Source: an uncultured Acetatifactor sp. (GTDB taxonomy: Bacteria; Bacillota; Clostridia; Lachnospirales; Lachnospiraceae). From it: 64,000 nucleotides of DNA. The position numbers and the translations under genes are program-made. Within the stretch, counting starts at the first letter, position 1, and every line of letters starts with the position of its first letter. Below the pieces are notes generated by a model. That model was not told where the DNA came from. It saw only the letters and a list, made by a program, of their open reading frames with translations, and made no database searches. Below are positions 47,774 to 56,137 of the stretch, one piece after another. The DNA is taken from contig CANQUQ010000003.1 of the NCBI GenBank assembly GCA_947627115.1, positions 114,710 through 178,709 on the forward strand, in the 5' to 3' direction.

Positions 47774-48190
47774 TTACATAGGTTTAATTTTCATGCTGGC
47801 ATTCTTTTCTTTCGCTTTCTCTAATGCATGAAAAAACACAGTTAAAAAATCATTGCCATCACTTGTCACAAAATAATTAGATAAATCTGTAATGTCTTCA
47901 CTAATATCATTTCCCCATGGCGGCTGTTTGGATAAATCCTCTATATCCCATACTACTTTTTGGGGGCTGAGCACTTGCAGTTCCTTTTTAATTACACTCA
48001 ATTCCTCTAAGGCATTATCTATATCCTTAGGGCCTATTTCCCCCTGATATAACTCGTTCATAATGATTGGAAAACGACTTCCCCAGTTTTCGTTCTCTAA
48101 ATTAAATGCTACTGTTGAAAAAAAGGAGTGCAAAAAATCAGCACTTCCTATTTCATACCAACAAAACTTTACTTTAAATCCAACTGCCAT
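47774..48190 (-). CDS. Imm70 family immunity protein
   Basis: The start at MAVGFKVKFCWYEIGSADFLHSFFSTV follows GGAGGTTTAC. The block KVVWDIEDLSKQPPWGNDISEDITDLSNYFVTSDGNDFL is the diagnostic Imm70 region. It has 138 residues and is cytoplasmic. As with its neighbours, no toxin gene is adjacent. Confidence 0.85.
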   Translation of the reverse strand: MAVGFKVKFCWYEIGSADFLHSFFSTVAFNLENENWGSRFPIIMNELYQGEIGPKDIDNALEELSVIKKELQVLSPQKVVWDIEDLSKQPPWGNDISEDITDLSNYFVTSDGNDFLTVFFHALEKAKEKNASMKIKPM

Positions 48191-48253
48191 GTAAACCTCC
48201 AAAAGCTGTTAGGAATATTGGAATAGATATATTCCAAATTAAATAGTAACACT

Positions 48254-49291
48254 TCAGACATGCTCTTCCAGCCAGCGGGAAACGGCCGTCTCCTCCGGTC
48301 CGCAGGCCGCATAGGCCTCACAGATCCGGCGGATCTGCGCTTCGTCCGCCAGAAGATCCTCCGCAATCTTCTCCGGGCTCTCCCCCTTCTCCAGCTTGCC
48401 GCAGACCTGACGGATCAAAAGACGACGTTCCCCCTGAGAGATGCCCTGGGAGATGCCCTGTTCCAGTCCCTGCTCCATCCCTTGCTTCCTTCCCTGGGTC
48501 AGGCCGCGCTCCATGCCGTCCTCCACGCCCTCTTCATACCTTACCTCCAGCGCGTCATCCATGTTGAACTGTGTGTACAGCATATTCTCCACCTCCGTCC
48601 CGTGTTCTCTCACGAAGTCCGTAAAGATCCCCTCCCGGACACTGTCCTTCACCGCAAGCGTGACCGCGGTATCCCGGTCCAGCCCCTCTTGTCTGTATGT
48701 CCTGATCCGTTCTATGAACCAGGAATACTCATACAGCGGCAGACAGTCCCGCAGCAGCCGGTGTCCTGCCGGGAGATTGATATTGATCATTCTCACTTTT
48801 AATTCTAGCATAGGCGCTTCCGTTTTAGCAATATACCCATCCGAAAGTTTTAATACTTTTTCTGCCGGCACGTTCTTTGTCCCGTTATAGAACAGATAGA
48901 ATTCCGGCGTGGGGATGGGAAGGCGCTTCTCCCGGTACAGGTTCCTGTCCTGCAGGAGCTTCTCCATGGTGCGCCCGTAGTAGAGCATGCTCCGCAGGGG
49001 CATGTTCTCGTTCACCGTGGACTGGTGCTCGCTGATCACAAGCATCCTCCCCTTCACGGTAAAGCCCAGGTCGTTCTTCCTGGCCAGGAACAGCACGCCC
49101 TCCAGGGTCGTGATCTGAATGTCCTCCGGGACGGTCTCCTCCCCGGACAGGGCCGCATAGAGCTTGGCGGCATTTTCCGGCTCGCTGAAAAGAGTGGTGA
49201 ACACATCGGATTTCAGTTCCCGGTTGGACACCTCCTTCCTGCCTTTTTTCGTCCCGGCCTTGGCCAGGTCATTTGTCCTGTCCTCTGTCAT
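48254..49291 (-). CDS. Rpn-family PD-(D/E)XK nuclease (recombination-promoting nuclease/putative transposase)
   Basis: ELKSDVFTTLFSEPENAAKLYAALSG...LEGVLFLARKNDLGFTVKGRMLVISEHQSTVNENMPLRSMLYYGRTMEKLL is the Rpn/PDDEXK transposase-like fold, with the core D...EHQ residues in place. The C-terminus has a Gln/Gly/Glu repeat typical of the family (GMEQGLEQGISQGISQGE). It has 345 residues. GC content is higher than the immunity genes, so it has a different origin. Rpn proteins stimulate recA-independent recombination and some act in phage defence. Confidence 0.88.
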   Translation of the reverse strand: MTEDRTNDLAKAGTKKGRKEVSNRELKSDVFTTLFSEPENAAKLYAALSGEETVPEDIQITTLEGVLFLARKNDLGFTVKGRMLVISEHQSTVNENMPLRSMLYYGRTMEKLLQDRNLYREKRLPIPTPEFYLFYNGTKNVPAEKVLKLSDGYIAKTEAPMLELKVRMININLPAGHRLLRDCLPLYEYSWFIERIRTYRQEGLDRDTAVTLAVKDSVREGIFTDFVREHGTEVENMLYTQFNMDDALEVRYEEGVEDGMERGLTQGRKQGMEQGLEQGISQGISQGERRLLIRQVCGKLEKGESPEKIAEDLLADEAQIRRICEAYAACGPEETAVSRWLEEHV

Positions 49292-49488
49292 AGGCAGACT
49301 CCTCCTGTAAAATTAGATTTTTGTCTTGAAAAATGCCGCAGAATTTGCGTGAAATGAAAGATTTGATTTTTCAAGGATAGGATGATTGTAACAGGAAAGA
49401 AAAGCTTTGTAAAGAAAAAAATTCGTGGTTCTTTTTATCATTAATAAACAATTCTAATCTAATTTCCTGCCATCTGCTTTTACCATGG
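49292..49488. other. AT-rich spacer, no gene seen
   Basis: Between the Rpn gene and the broken YrhA-like gene I see no ORF with a ribosome site, no clear hairpin terminator and no RNA gene. Confidence 0.5.
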
Positions 49489-49805
49489 TTACATTAACGC
49501 ATCAGTCAGTACTTTTTCTACCATAGATTCCAGATTGGGAAATTCTTCACAGACTGTCCCTGAGGGATTATCTAATTCATAATACTTTTGATCAATACTG
49601 TCATATACATACCAGCTGATACTGCTTTCGCCCAAAAAGACATATTGCTTCTGCCACTCATTCTCATACCAGGTCTTATTAAGCTCAATGAAACCATTAA
49701 TGCTTTGCTTTGGTGTTTTTTCCAACAACTCTTCATCATTGCCATTTCATGGATCACTTGTTTTAATTTTTCTTCAAAAAGTCTTTCTCTACCAAACTTG
49801 AACAT
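49489..49805 (-). pseudogene. Frameshifted SMI1/KNR4 (YrhA-like) immunity gene
   Basis: Two track ORFs are pieces of one gene. The first frame gives MFKFGRERLFEEKLKQVIHEM. After a frame change near 49740 the second frame gives GNDEELLEKTPKQSINGF and then FLGESSISWYVYDSIDQKYYELDN. Together they read as a short YrhA/SUKH-type protein. The gene needs one indel to be repaired. A sequencing error is possible, but decay fits the neighbourhood. Confidence 0.65.
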
Positions 49806-49844
49806 TTCGCCTTATGAGTCTCCCTTCCTGCATCCCTGCGCCGG

Positions 49845-51065
49845 CTACTCCAGATTGTGACACAGTGCGATCACAAGCACATCGTCCACGGATGGGTTCT
49901 TCACAAAATAATCCGCCGTCTCCACTCTGCGATAAATACCGTCGTCCCCGATCTGTCTGGTAACGACGCTGACGCACTTCTCTCCTCTATTGTAGGCTGC
50001 CATAAGGTTGGGGATACTGAAGGTATTGCGAAACAGCTCCCTGTCCTCCGGGTGCATGGTGGATGCGCCGTGCTGTATCAGTTCATCGAACACGCCGGTA
50101 GAGGGACAGGAAGTGCTGGTGAAATTCTCATATTCCATCATGTAGAAGCTGTTCCGTGTCAAATTTGCCAGTATCACGAGAGCATATCTGGTAAAGACCG
50201 CGTCCAGGAGCAGCTGGGTCGCGCTGGAGGGCGCCTGTGTCATCAGGATGTCCTCCTTGGGTTCCTCGTCGATGCCCTTCTGACACAATTCCGTAAAATC
50301 CTGCTCCGGCATGGGCCTTGCGAACAGAAAGCCCTGTATGATCTTGCAGTCACAGGTCCTGAGGAAGCCGAGCTGTTCTCTGGTCTCCACGCCCTCCGCC
50401 ACCGTTGTCAGCTTCAGGCGGTGGGCAAAGTTAAAGATGCTCTCCAGTACGATCCTCTCTTTTTCGTCCTCGCAGTTCCTGCTCAGAAGAGACTTGTCAA
50501 TCTTGAGCACGTCCACCGAGATATCCTTCACAAAGCTCAAGGAGGAAAGCCCGCTGCCGAAGTCGTCAATGGCCACACGGAATCCGGCGTCACGTATCTT
50601 GCGGATACTGTCTGCGATCTTGTCCGACTGATCCGTCAACGCGGACTCCGTGATCTCCACCTCGATCAGCCTGTGAGATATGCCATACTCATCCACGATG
50701 CCGCCAAGCATCGTGACAAAATGCTCCTCAAAGGCATGTATTCTGGAAAAATTCACCGCGATGGGAACCCTGCGGACCTGCGCCTTCTCCTGACGGTCCA
50801 GGAACGCGCATACCTCCTTTAGCACATACCAGTCCAGCGCCAGGATTCCGTCGCCTTCCTCCAGCCGGGGGATGAAATCACCCGGCATCACCACCGTGCC
50901 GTCTGGCCTGATCCACCGCACCAGCGCTTCCGCCCCGGTCATTTTGCCGGTCAGCGCGTCAAATTTAGGCTGGTAGTACACTGCCAGTTCACGGTCGTCC
51001 ATCGCCCTGCGGATCTCTGCAGCCAGTCCGTCCGCTCCGGTTCTTGCAGCCATCTTATCCGACAT
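49845..51065 (-). CDS. EAL-domain c-di-GMP phosphodiesterase
   Basis: Residues about 15-260 are an EAL domain with the catalytic set: GAEALVRW (EAL), VNFSR, EVEITESAL, AIDDFGSG, KIDK and VAEGVETREQL, ending QGFLFARPMP. The C-terminal 130 residues (TRNSFYMMEYENFTSTSCPSTGVFDELI) form a sensory-like domain found beside GGDEF/EAL modules in Lachnospiraceae. There is no membrane segment and no GGDEF. AGGAGGCAGGT sets the start, and the gene follows the GPH transporter by 16 bp. It should degrade c-di-GMP to pGpG. Confidence 0.93.
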   Translation of the reverse strand: MSDKMAARTGADGLAAEIRRAMDDRELAVYYQPKFDALTGKMTGAEALVRWIRPDGTVVMPGDFIPRLEEGDGILALDWYVLKEVCAFLDRQEKAQVRRVPIAVNFSRIHAFEEHFVTMLGGIVDEYGISHRLIEVEITESALTDQSDKIADSIRKIRDAGFRVAIDDFGSGLSSLSFVKDISVDVLKIDKSLLSRNCEDEKERIVLESIFNFAHRLKLTTVAEGVETREQLGFLRTCDCKIIQGFLFARPMPEQDFTELCQKGIDEEPKEDILMTQAPSSATQLLLDAVFTRYALVILANLTRNSFYMMEYENFTSTSCPSTGVFDELIQHGASTMHPEDRELFRNTFSIPNLMAAYNRGEKCVSVVTRQIGDDGIYRRVETADYFVKNPSVDDVLVIALCHNLE

Positions 51066-51081
51066 ACCTGCCTCCTTATCC

Positions 51082-52479
51082 TCAGTCGTTGCGGAGTGCC
51101 TTGATCTTCTCTGCGATCTCCTCCACCTTCTCCTCGGTCAGACAATACTTTTTGCGAAAATAAATCACTGCGATCAAAAGCACGATGACAGGCAGCACCG
51201 TCATGGTCATGCGCAGCCCCACCACGGAACTTTGCGCGATCCGGACCACCTGATCCGACTCAGTGTCCTGACTGATGTGGAATACACCGAGACAGACGGA
51301 AGCGATCAGAGCCGCCACACCGGAGGCCAGTTTTACGACAAACGTCTGCATGGAAAAAATCACACTCTCGTCGCGCCGCTTGTTCTTCAGCTCGCCGTAG
51401 TCCACCGTGTTCGCCAGAAATACCGTGGTCAGCACTGTGAGCATTCCGTTGGCGGCAAAGATGAAGAAGCCGGGAATGAACAGCAGATACACGTTGGACA
51501 TATTGGTAAAGGCCAGGACCAGCAGGGAGACATACCCTGCGATGGCCATGCCGAAGCTTACATAAAAAATTTTCAGAGCGCTCATGAATTTTCTCAGCAG
51601 AGGGAACAGCAGCATCATCGCCAGTATCTGGACGCCGCCCCCGAAGGTATTGAACAGGGTATATGCCCCTCTCCAGCCCTCTCCGCCGAAATCGTATTTA
51701 AAGAAATAGATCACCAGATTGGATGTGATGTACACGGCACTGTTCACCAACACTATGGCGATCACAACCGTCATGGCCTGGTCGTTCTGCACCAGTGCCT
51801 TGAACATCTGGCCCACGGAGGGAGTCTCCATATTGACCGTAGACTTCTCTTTAATATTGATACATGTCACCAGAATGAACACCACGAACAGTACTGCGAT
51901 GATCAGCGAGAACCACATGAAGCCCTGCCTCTCACTGATGCCGCCGGGTGCCCCCGCATTGGCTCCCAGAGCCGCCACGCACATCATCGTGATAATGGTG
52001 ATAATGGCAGAGCCCACGCCCGCACAGGAACGTGCCAGGGTCGTCAGTCCCTCCCGCTCCTTACCGCCCTCGGTAAAGGCCGGTATCATGGACCAATAGG
52101 GAATATCCATCATGGTGTATGTTACGCCCCACAAAATATAAATAACAGCCGCATAGGCCACCAGTCCGCCTCCGTTCAATTTCGGCGGAGCCGTGAACAG
52201 CAGGAACAGCACGACTGCATTCAACAGGGTCCCTATCAGCAGCCAGGGGCGGAACTTTCCCCATCTGGTCTTGGTCTTTGCCACCAGCACGCCCATAATG
52301 GGATCGTTGAAGGCGTCAAATACCCTGGCGGCCATCAGGATCATTCCCATGGCAATGGCGTTTATGCCAAGCACATCCTGATAATAGTAGAGCACGTAGC
52401 TGGCGGACAACATATATACCATATCCTTGCCCACTGCGCCCAATCCGTAAGAAGCTTTTTCTCTTCCCGATAATTTCAT
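51082..52479 (-). CDS. GPH-family sugar/cation symporter (MFS)
   Basis: A 465-residue, 12-TM transporter. The N-terminus MKLSGREKASYGLGAVGKDMVYMLSASYVLYYYQDVLG and FDAFNDPIMGVLVAKTKTRWGKFRPWLLIG are diagnostic of the glycoside-pentoside-hexuronide:cation symporters. The sugar cannot be deduced; there is no glycosidase nearby. It probably shares a transcript with the EAL gene. Confidence 0.9.
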   Translation of the reverse strand: MKLSGREKASYGLGAVGKDMVYMLSASYVLYYYQDVLGINAIAMGMILMAARVFDAFNDPIMGVLVAKTKTRWGKFRPWLLIGTLLNAVVLFLLFTAPPKLNGGGLVAYAAVIYILWGVTYTMMDIPYWSMIPAFTEGGKEREGLTTLARSCAGVGSAIITIITMMCVAALGANAGAPGGISERQGFMWFSLIIAVLFVVFILVTCINIKEKSTVNMETPSVGQMFKALVQNDQAMTVVIAIVLVNSAVYITSNLVIYFFKYDFGGEGWRGAYTLFNTFGGGVQILAMMLLFPLLRKFMSALKIFYVSFGMAIAGYVSLLVLAFTNMSNVYLLFIPGFFIFAANGMLTVLTTVFLANTVDYGELKNKRRDESVIFSMQTFVVKLASGVAALIASVCLGVFHISQDTESDQVVRIAQSSVVGLRMTMTVLPVIVLLIAVIYFRKKYCLTEEKVEEIAEKIKALRND

Positions 52480-52572
52480 CTCTTTACCACACCTTTCTCT
52501 ATCCCGGCATTTGTCAAAGCGGATCTCATTTACTCCGGCGCGCCTGCGGTCAGACTGACAGTCCGCATTCCG

Positions 52573-53517
52573 TCAGCGCTCCGCCCTCATGGGATTTTCC
52601 AGGAAATCCCTGTAGGCCAGCCGGATACCGTCCTCCAGTTCCGTGGTATAATGATAGCCCAGACTCTCCAGCTTGCTCACATCCAACAGCTTCCTGGGCG
52701 TTCCGTCCGGCTTGGAGGGATCCCATCTGATCTCCCCCGTATAGCCCACGACCTTGGCGACCAGTTCGGTCAGTTCCCTTATGGTCAGCTCTTTGCCCGT
52801 TCCCAGATTCACCGTCTCGTTGCCGCTGTAGTTGTTCATAAGGTATACACAGGCTTCCGCCAGATCGTCCACGTACATAAACTCCCTCAAAGGCGTGCCG
52901 GTCCCCCAGCACACAACTTCCCTGGCTCCGGCCTCCTTTGCCTCATGGAAACGGCGGATCAACGCAGGCAGCACGTGGCTGTGAGTAGGATGATAGTTGT
53001 CGTTGGGCCCGTATAAGTTGGTAGGCATCACGCTGATGTAATCCGTACCGTACTGCCGGTTCAGATATTCGCAGTACTTCAGCCCGGATATTTTGGCCAA
53101 CGCGTAGGCCTCGTTGGTCTGCTCCAGCTCCCCTGTCAGCAGACAGCTCTCCTTCATAGGCTGAGGCGCCATCCTTGGATAAATACAGCTGCTTCCCAAG
53201 AACAGCAGCTTCTTACAGCCGTTCTGCCACGCAGCATGGATCACATTCATCTCCAGGGTCATGTTCTCATACATAAAATCTGCCAGCGCCTGACTGTTGG
53301 CCATAATACCGCCCACCTTAGCCGCCGCCAGGAACACATAATCCGGTCTCTCCTGCTCAAAGAACGCCTCCACCTCAGCCTGCCGGCAGAGATTCATCTC
53401 CTGATGGGTCCTGGTGACGATATTCCCGTAACCGTTCTTTTCCAATGCGCGGCAGATGGCGCTTCCTACCATCCCCCGATGTCCTGCCACATATATTTTC
53501 CCGTTCTTATCCATCAT
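52573..53517 (-). CDS. fcl: GDP-L-fucose synthase
   Basis: An NAD(P)-dependent epimerase-reductase making GDP-fucose from GDP-4-keto-6-deoxymannose. It has [10 protein letters not shown] (Rossmann), the serine of LGSSCIYP, and the YxxxK catalytic pair in [10 protein letters not shown], all characteristic of Fcl/WcaG. It has 314 residues. No gmd partner is in the window. Fucose is a common capsule or glycoprotein sugar. Confidence 0.93.
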   Translation of the reverse strand: MMDKNGKIYVAGHRGMVGSAICRALEKNGYGNIVTRTHQEMNLCRQAEVEAFFEQERPDYVFLAAAKVGGIMANSQALADFMYENMTLEMNVIHAAWQNGCKKLLFLGSSCIYPRMAPQPMKESCLLTGELEQTNEAYALAKISGLKYCEYLNRQYGTDYISVMPTNLYGPNDNYHPTHSHVLPALIRRFHEAKEAGAREVVCWGTGTPLREFMYVDDLAEACVYLMNNYSGNETVNLGTGKELTIRELTELVAKVVGYTGEIRWDPSKPDGTPRKLLDVSKLESLGYHYTTELEDGIRLAYRDFLENPMRAER

Positions 53518-53547
53518 GGTATTGTCATCCCCGTTTCTGCTCTCCTG

Positions 53548-54102
53548 TCAGTCCTGCCGATATACGATGGTCTTCGCCGTCTCCTGCGCCTTCTCTTCAC
53601 CGCAGAGCACTCCCACAATAGCCAGGCTAAAATCTATGGCTGTCCCCATACCTCTGGAGGTGATCACATGATCTGAAATTTCCACAGGACCCTCCGTAAC
53701 TTTGGCGCCCACCAGATGGCTTTCAAAGCTCGGATAACTGCATGCCCTTCTGCCGTTCAGGAAGCCTCTGTGTCCGAAGATGCTGGGTGCCGCACAGATT
53801 GCCGCAATATATTTCCCGTCGCGGTAAAAAGCGCCCAGCTGTTCCATGAGCCCCTGATGAGCCTCAAGATTTTCCGTTCCCAGCTTGCCGCCGGGCAGGA
53901 CCAGCATATCATACTCCGAAAAATCCAACTGGGAAAAAAGCTTATCCATTTCCACATTGATACCGTGGGATCCGGCCACCGCCCACTCGTTATTCATCGA
54001 GACCATATCCACCTGTATCTCACATCTGCGGCAGATATCTACCACCGTTAAGGCTTCGATCTCCTCATATCCCTCCGCAAAGAAAACTGCCAGCTTGCTC
54101 AT
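53548..54102 (-). CDS. DJ-1/PfpI family protein
   Basis: MSKLAVFFAEGYEEIEALTVVDICRR (with the conserved Glu) and the nucleophile elbow AAICAAPSIFGHRGFLNGRRAC (Cys about 105) define a DJ-1-like protein of 184 residues. Family members include glyoxalases, deglycases and stress chaperones; the precise activity is unknown. It is 30 bp upstream of fcl on the same strand. Confidence 0.92.
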   Translation of the reverse strand: MSKLAVFFAEGYEEIEALTVVDICRRCEIQVDMVSMNNEWAVAGSHGINVEMDKLFSQLDFSEYDMLVLPGGKLGTENLEAHQGLMEQLGAFYRDGKYIAAICAAPSIFGHRGFLNGRRACSYPSFESHLVGAKVTEGPVEISDHVITSRGMGTAIDFSLAIVGVLCGEEKAQETAKTIVYRQD

Positions 54103-54285
54103 TTCCGTCGTCCTCTCTTTCTTTAGACTTTTCTTTCATAGCCTCCTGTCAGCAAAATTCATAGTTATAATAAGTATACACACTTGCGGAAAAGATTGCA
54201 AATTATTCTTGCTATTTACCCGCATTTCAAACTATGGTATACTAACTAATAAGGTCAGAATGGCGCAAAGGGGAAATACGAACAT

Positions 54286-54774
54286 ATGGAAATAGAAAGA
54301 AAATTCACGATCAAACAGCTTCCCGACGATCTCGAAAGCTATCCCTCCCACCACATTGAACAGGGGTATCTTTGCGACTCTCCCGTGGTAAGAGTGCGCA
54401 AGGAGGACGACGAATATTATCTCACCTATAAGGGAAGCGGTCTGATGGCGAGAGAAGAAGTCAATTTAATTCTGAATAAAGAAGCCTATGAACATTTGCG
54501 AAATAAAGTGGACGGCAAAATCATCTCCAAACGGCGCTACCTGATCCCCCTGCTGCATCCGGCGGTCCGGGAGGGTCTCCCAAAACCGCCCGAAGACTAT
54601 TGCCTGACCATTGAGCTCGACGTTTTTGACCCTCCGTTTGCACCTCTGGTCATGGCGGAGGTAGAGTTCGGCAGCAAGGAGGCGGCGGAGGCGTTCATGC
54701 CCCCGGAGTGGTTTGACGAAGAAGTGACCTATCTCCGTGAATACCATAATTCTTATATGGCTCTAAACAGATGA
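54286..54774 (+). CDS. CYTH-domain protein (triphosphate tunnel family)
   Basis: It begins with the CYTH signature MEIERKF (ExExK). The tunnel-forming charged strands VVRVRKEDDEYYLTYKG and CLTIELDVF...VMAEVEFGS are present. It has 162 residues. CYTH proteins hydrolyse inorganic triphosphate or thiamine triphosphate, or act as adenylate cyclases (class IV); the short form here favours a triphosphatase. GGGGAAATACGAAC precedes the ATG. Confidence 0.9.
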   Translation: MEIERKFTIKQLPDDLESYPSHHIEQGYLCDSPVVRVRKEDDEYYLTYKGSGLMAREEVNLILNKEAYEHLRNKVDGKIISKRRYLIPLLHPAVREGLPKPPEDYCLTIELDVFDPPFAPLVMAEVEFGSKEAAEAFMPPEWFDEEVTYLREYHNSYMALNR

Positions 54775-54780
54775 AGCCCT

Positions 54781-55719
54781 TTACGCTTTCATCAGATATA
54801 TAAAATATCCTATATAGCCGATCAGCATGATGCTGCCGCCCAGTCTGGTAAGTTTCCGGGTCCTCAGCACGCACAGAAAGAGTAGTACCGCCGCGGCAAT
54901 GGCTATGATGCTGTCCGCCAAAAAGCTCGCGTTGTACGGCACGGGAGTGATGACTGCGGTCGTTCCCACGACAAACAGGATATTAAAGATATTGCTGCCA
55001 ACGATATTGCCCATGGCAATGTCCGATTTTCCCTTGACAGCAGCGGTCGCACTGGTCACAAGCTCCGGCAGGGATGTCCCCAGCGCCACGATCGTCAGGC
55101 CGATGAATCTCTCGCTCATGCCGAAAATGGTCGCCAGCGTTGTAGCCGCGTCCACCGTCACATCGCTGCCGAACACGATCATCACCGCTCCTACTATCAC
55201 CATCAGAAGCATTTGCCAGACGCGAATCTTTTTCTTTTCCTCATTCTCCCCCGAATCCGTTCCCGCTTTGGCCATTCTTAAAAGATACACCATGTAAACT
55301 CCCAGAAGCGCCCATAACAGAATACCGTCCAGGCGTCCCACCGTGTTGTCGAATAAGCCCATCAGGGCGAGAGTGACTGTGATGATGATCATAAAGGGGA
55401 TCTCACATTTTACCGTGGACTGCTGCACCGGCACCGCGCGGATCACCGATGTCAGGCCCAATATGATCAGGATATTCAGGATATTGCTGCCGACCACGTT
55501 GCCCACGGTAATATCCGCACTGCCTTTCAATGCCGCGGAAATACTCACCGCTGCCTCCGGCAGGGAAGTGCCGATGGCCACGATCGTCAGACCGATGACA
55601 AGCTGCGGGATCCCGAACTTATCCGCAATTCCGGAGGCTCCCTCCACGAACCAGTCGGCGCCCTTCATCAACAGGCAAAAGCCGATTACCAACAATAACA
55701 TTTGAATTACGATCTGCAT
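54781..55719 (-). CDS. CaCA-family calcium/sodium (cation) antiporter
   Basis: The start at MQIVIQMLLLVIGFCLLMKGADWFVEGAS follows GGAGGAACAA; the first 90 codons of the track ORF are the riboswitch leader. The two alpha repeats read GLTIVAIGTSLPEAAVSISAALKGSADITVGNVVGSNILNI and GLTIVALGTSLPELVTSATAAVKGKSDIAMGNIVGSNIFNI. It has about ten TM segments and 312 residues. The leader suggests that manganese (or calcium plus manganese) export is the physiological role. Confidence 0.95.
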   Translation of the reverse strand: MQIVIQMLLLVIGFCLLMKGADWFVEGASGIADKFGIPQLVIGLTIVAIGTSLPEAAVSISAALKGSADITVGNVVGSNILNILIILGLTSVIRAVPVQQSTVKCEIPFMIIITVTLALMGLFDNTVGRLDGILLWALLGVYMVYLLRMAKAGTDSGENEEKKKIRVWQMLLMVIVGAVMIVFGSDVTVDAATTLATIFGMSERFIGLTIVALGTSLPELVTSATAAVKGKSDIAMGNIVGSNIFNILFVVGTTAVITPVPYNASFLADSIIAIAAAVLLFLCVLRTRKLTRLGGSIMLIGYIGYFIYLMKA

Positions 55720-55774
55720 TTGTTCCTCCGTTCCGCCGTACAAAACGGCGTCTTCATAGCAGCATTCCAAAAAG

Positions 55775-55895
55775 AAAAAAGACTTCCGCACTCTCGTGCT
55801 AAAAGTCTTGTTCTTTCTCCGCCGGAAAGCGTACAACCACGGCTCATCGCCGGGGCATGTTGATTGCACGTCACAACTACTCCCTTTTAACAAGT
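55775..55895 (-). ncRNA. Probable yybP-ykoY (manganese) riboswitch with terminator
   Basis: The minus strand upstream of the antiporter has AAAAGGGAGTAG, then AATCAACATGCC, then a GCCGTGGTTGTACGC stem and AACAAGACTTTTAGC. These are conserved pieces of the yybP-ykoY class, in order. A hairpin (AAGACTT...GCAC GAGA GTGC...AAGTCTT, 55775-55809) followed by TTTTTTCTTTTT is an intrinsic terminator. Known members of this class switch on Mn2+ exporters when Mn2+ is bound. Identification is from memory of the consensus. Confidence 0.75.
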
Positions 55896-55950
55896 TTAAA
55901 TTAACATTGTCCGGGAAAAATGTCAAGTACCTGTTCCAACTATGCGCCAA

Positions 55951-56032
55951 TGCGGATAACAGGACTTGAACCTGCACGTCTGCTGACACCAGAACCTAAA
56001 TCTGGCGCGTCTGCCAATTCCGCCATATCCGC
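55951..56032 (-). tRNA. tRNA-Leu (TAG)
   Basis: An 82-nt class II tRNA: acceptor GCGGATA/TATCCGC, anticodon arm CCAGA-TTTAGGT-TCTGG (anticodon TAG), a variable arm, and T-loop GGTTCAAGTCC. No encoded CCA. Confidence 0.94.
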
Positions 56033-56137
56033 TGATCTATGCCTGAATATGAGTATATAACCGCCCTGTGTTCTTTGTCAATACACGAGACAGCATATAA
56101 CAGTCTGCCCTCCGGCCGATGTCATCTGCGGCGTCCG

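Noticed and set aside
48254-49291. Insertion sequence
   Set aside because: The Rpn-type gene is called 'transposase' in some families, but I see no terminal inverted repeats or target duplications around it.
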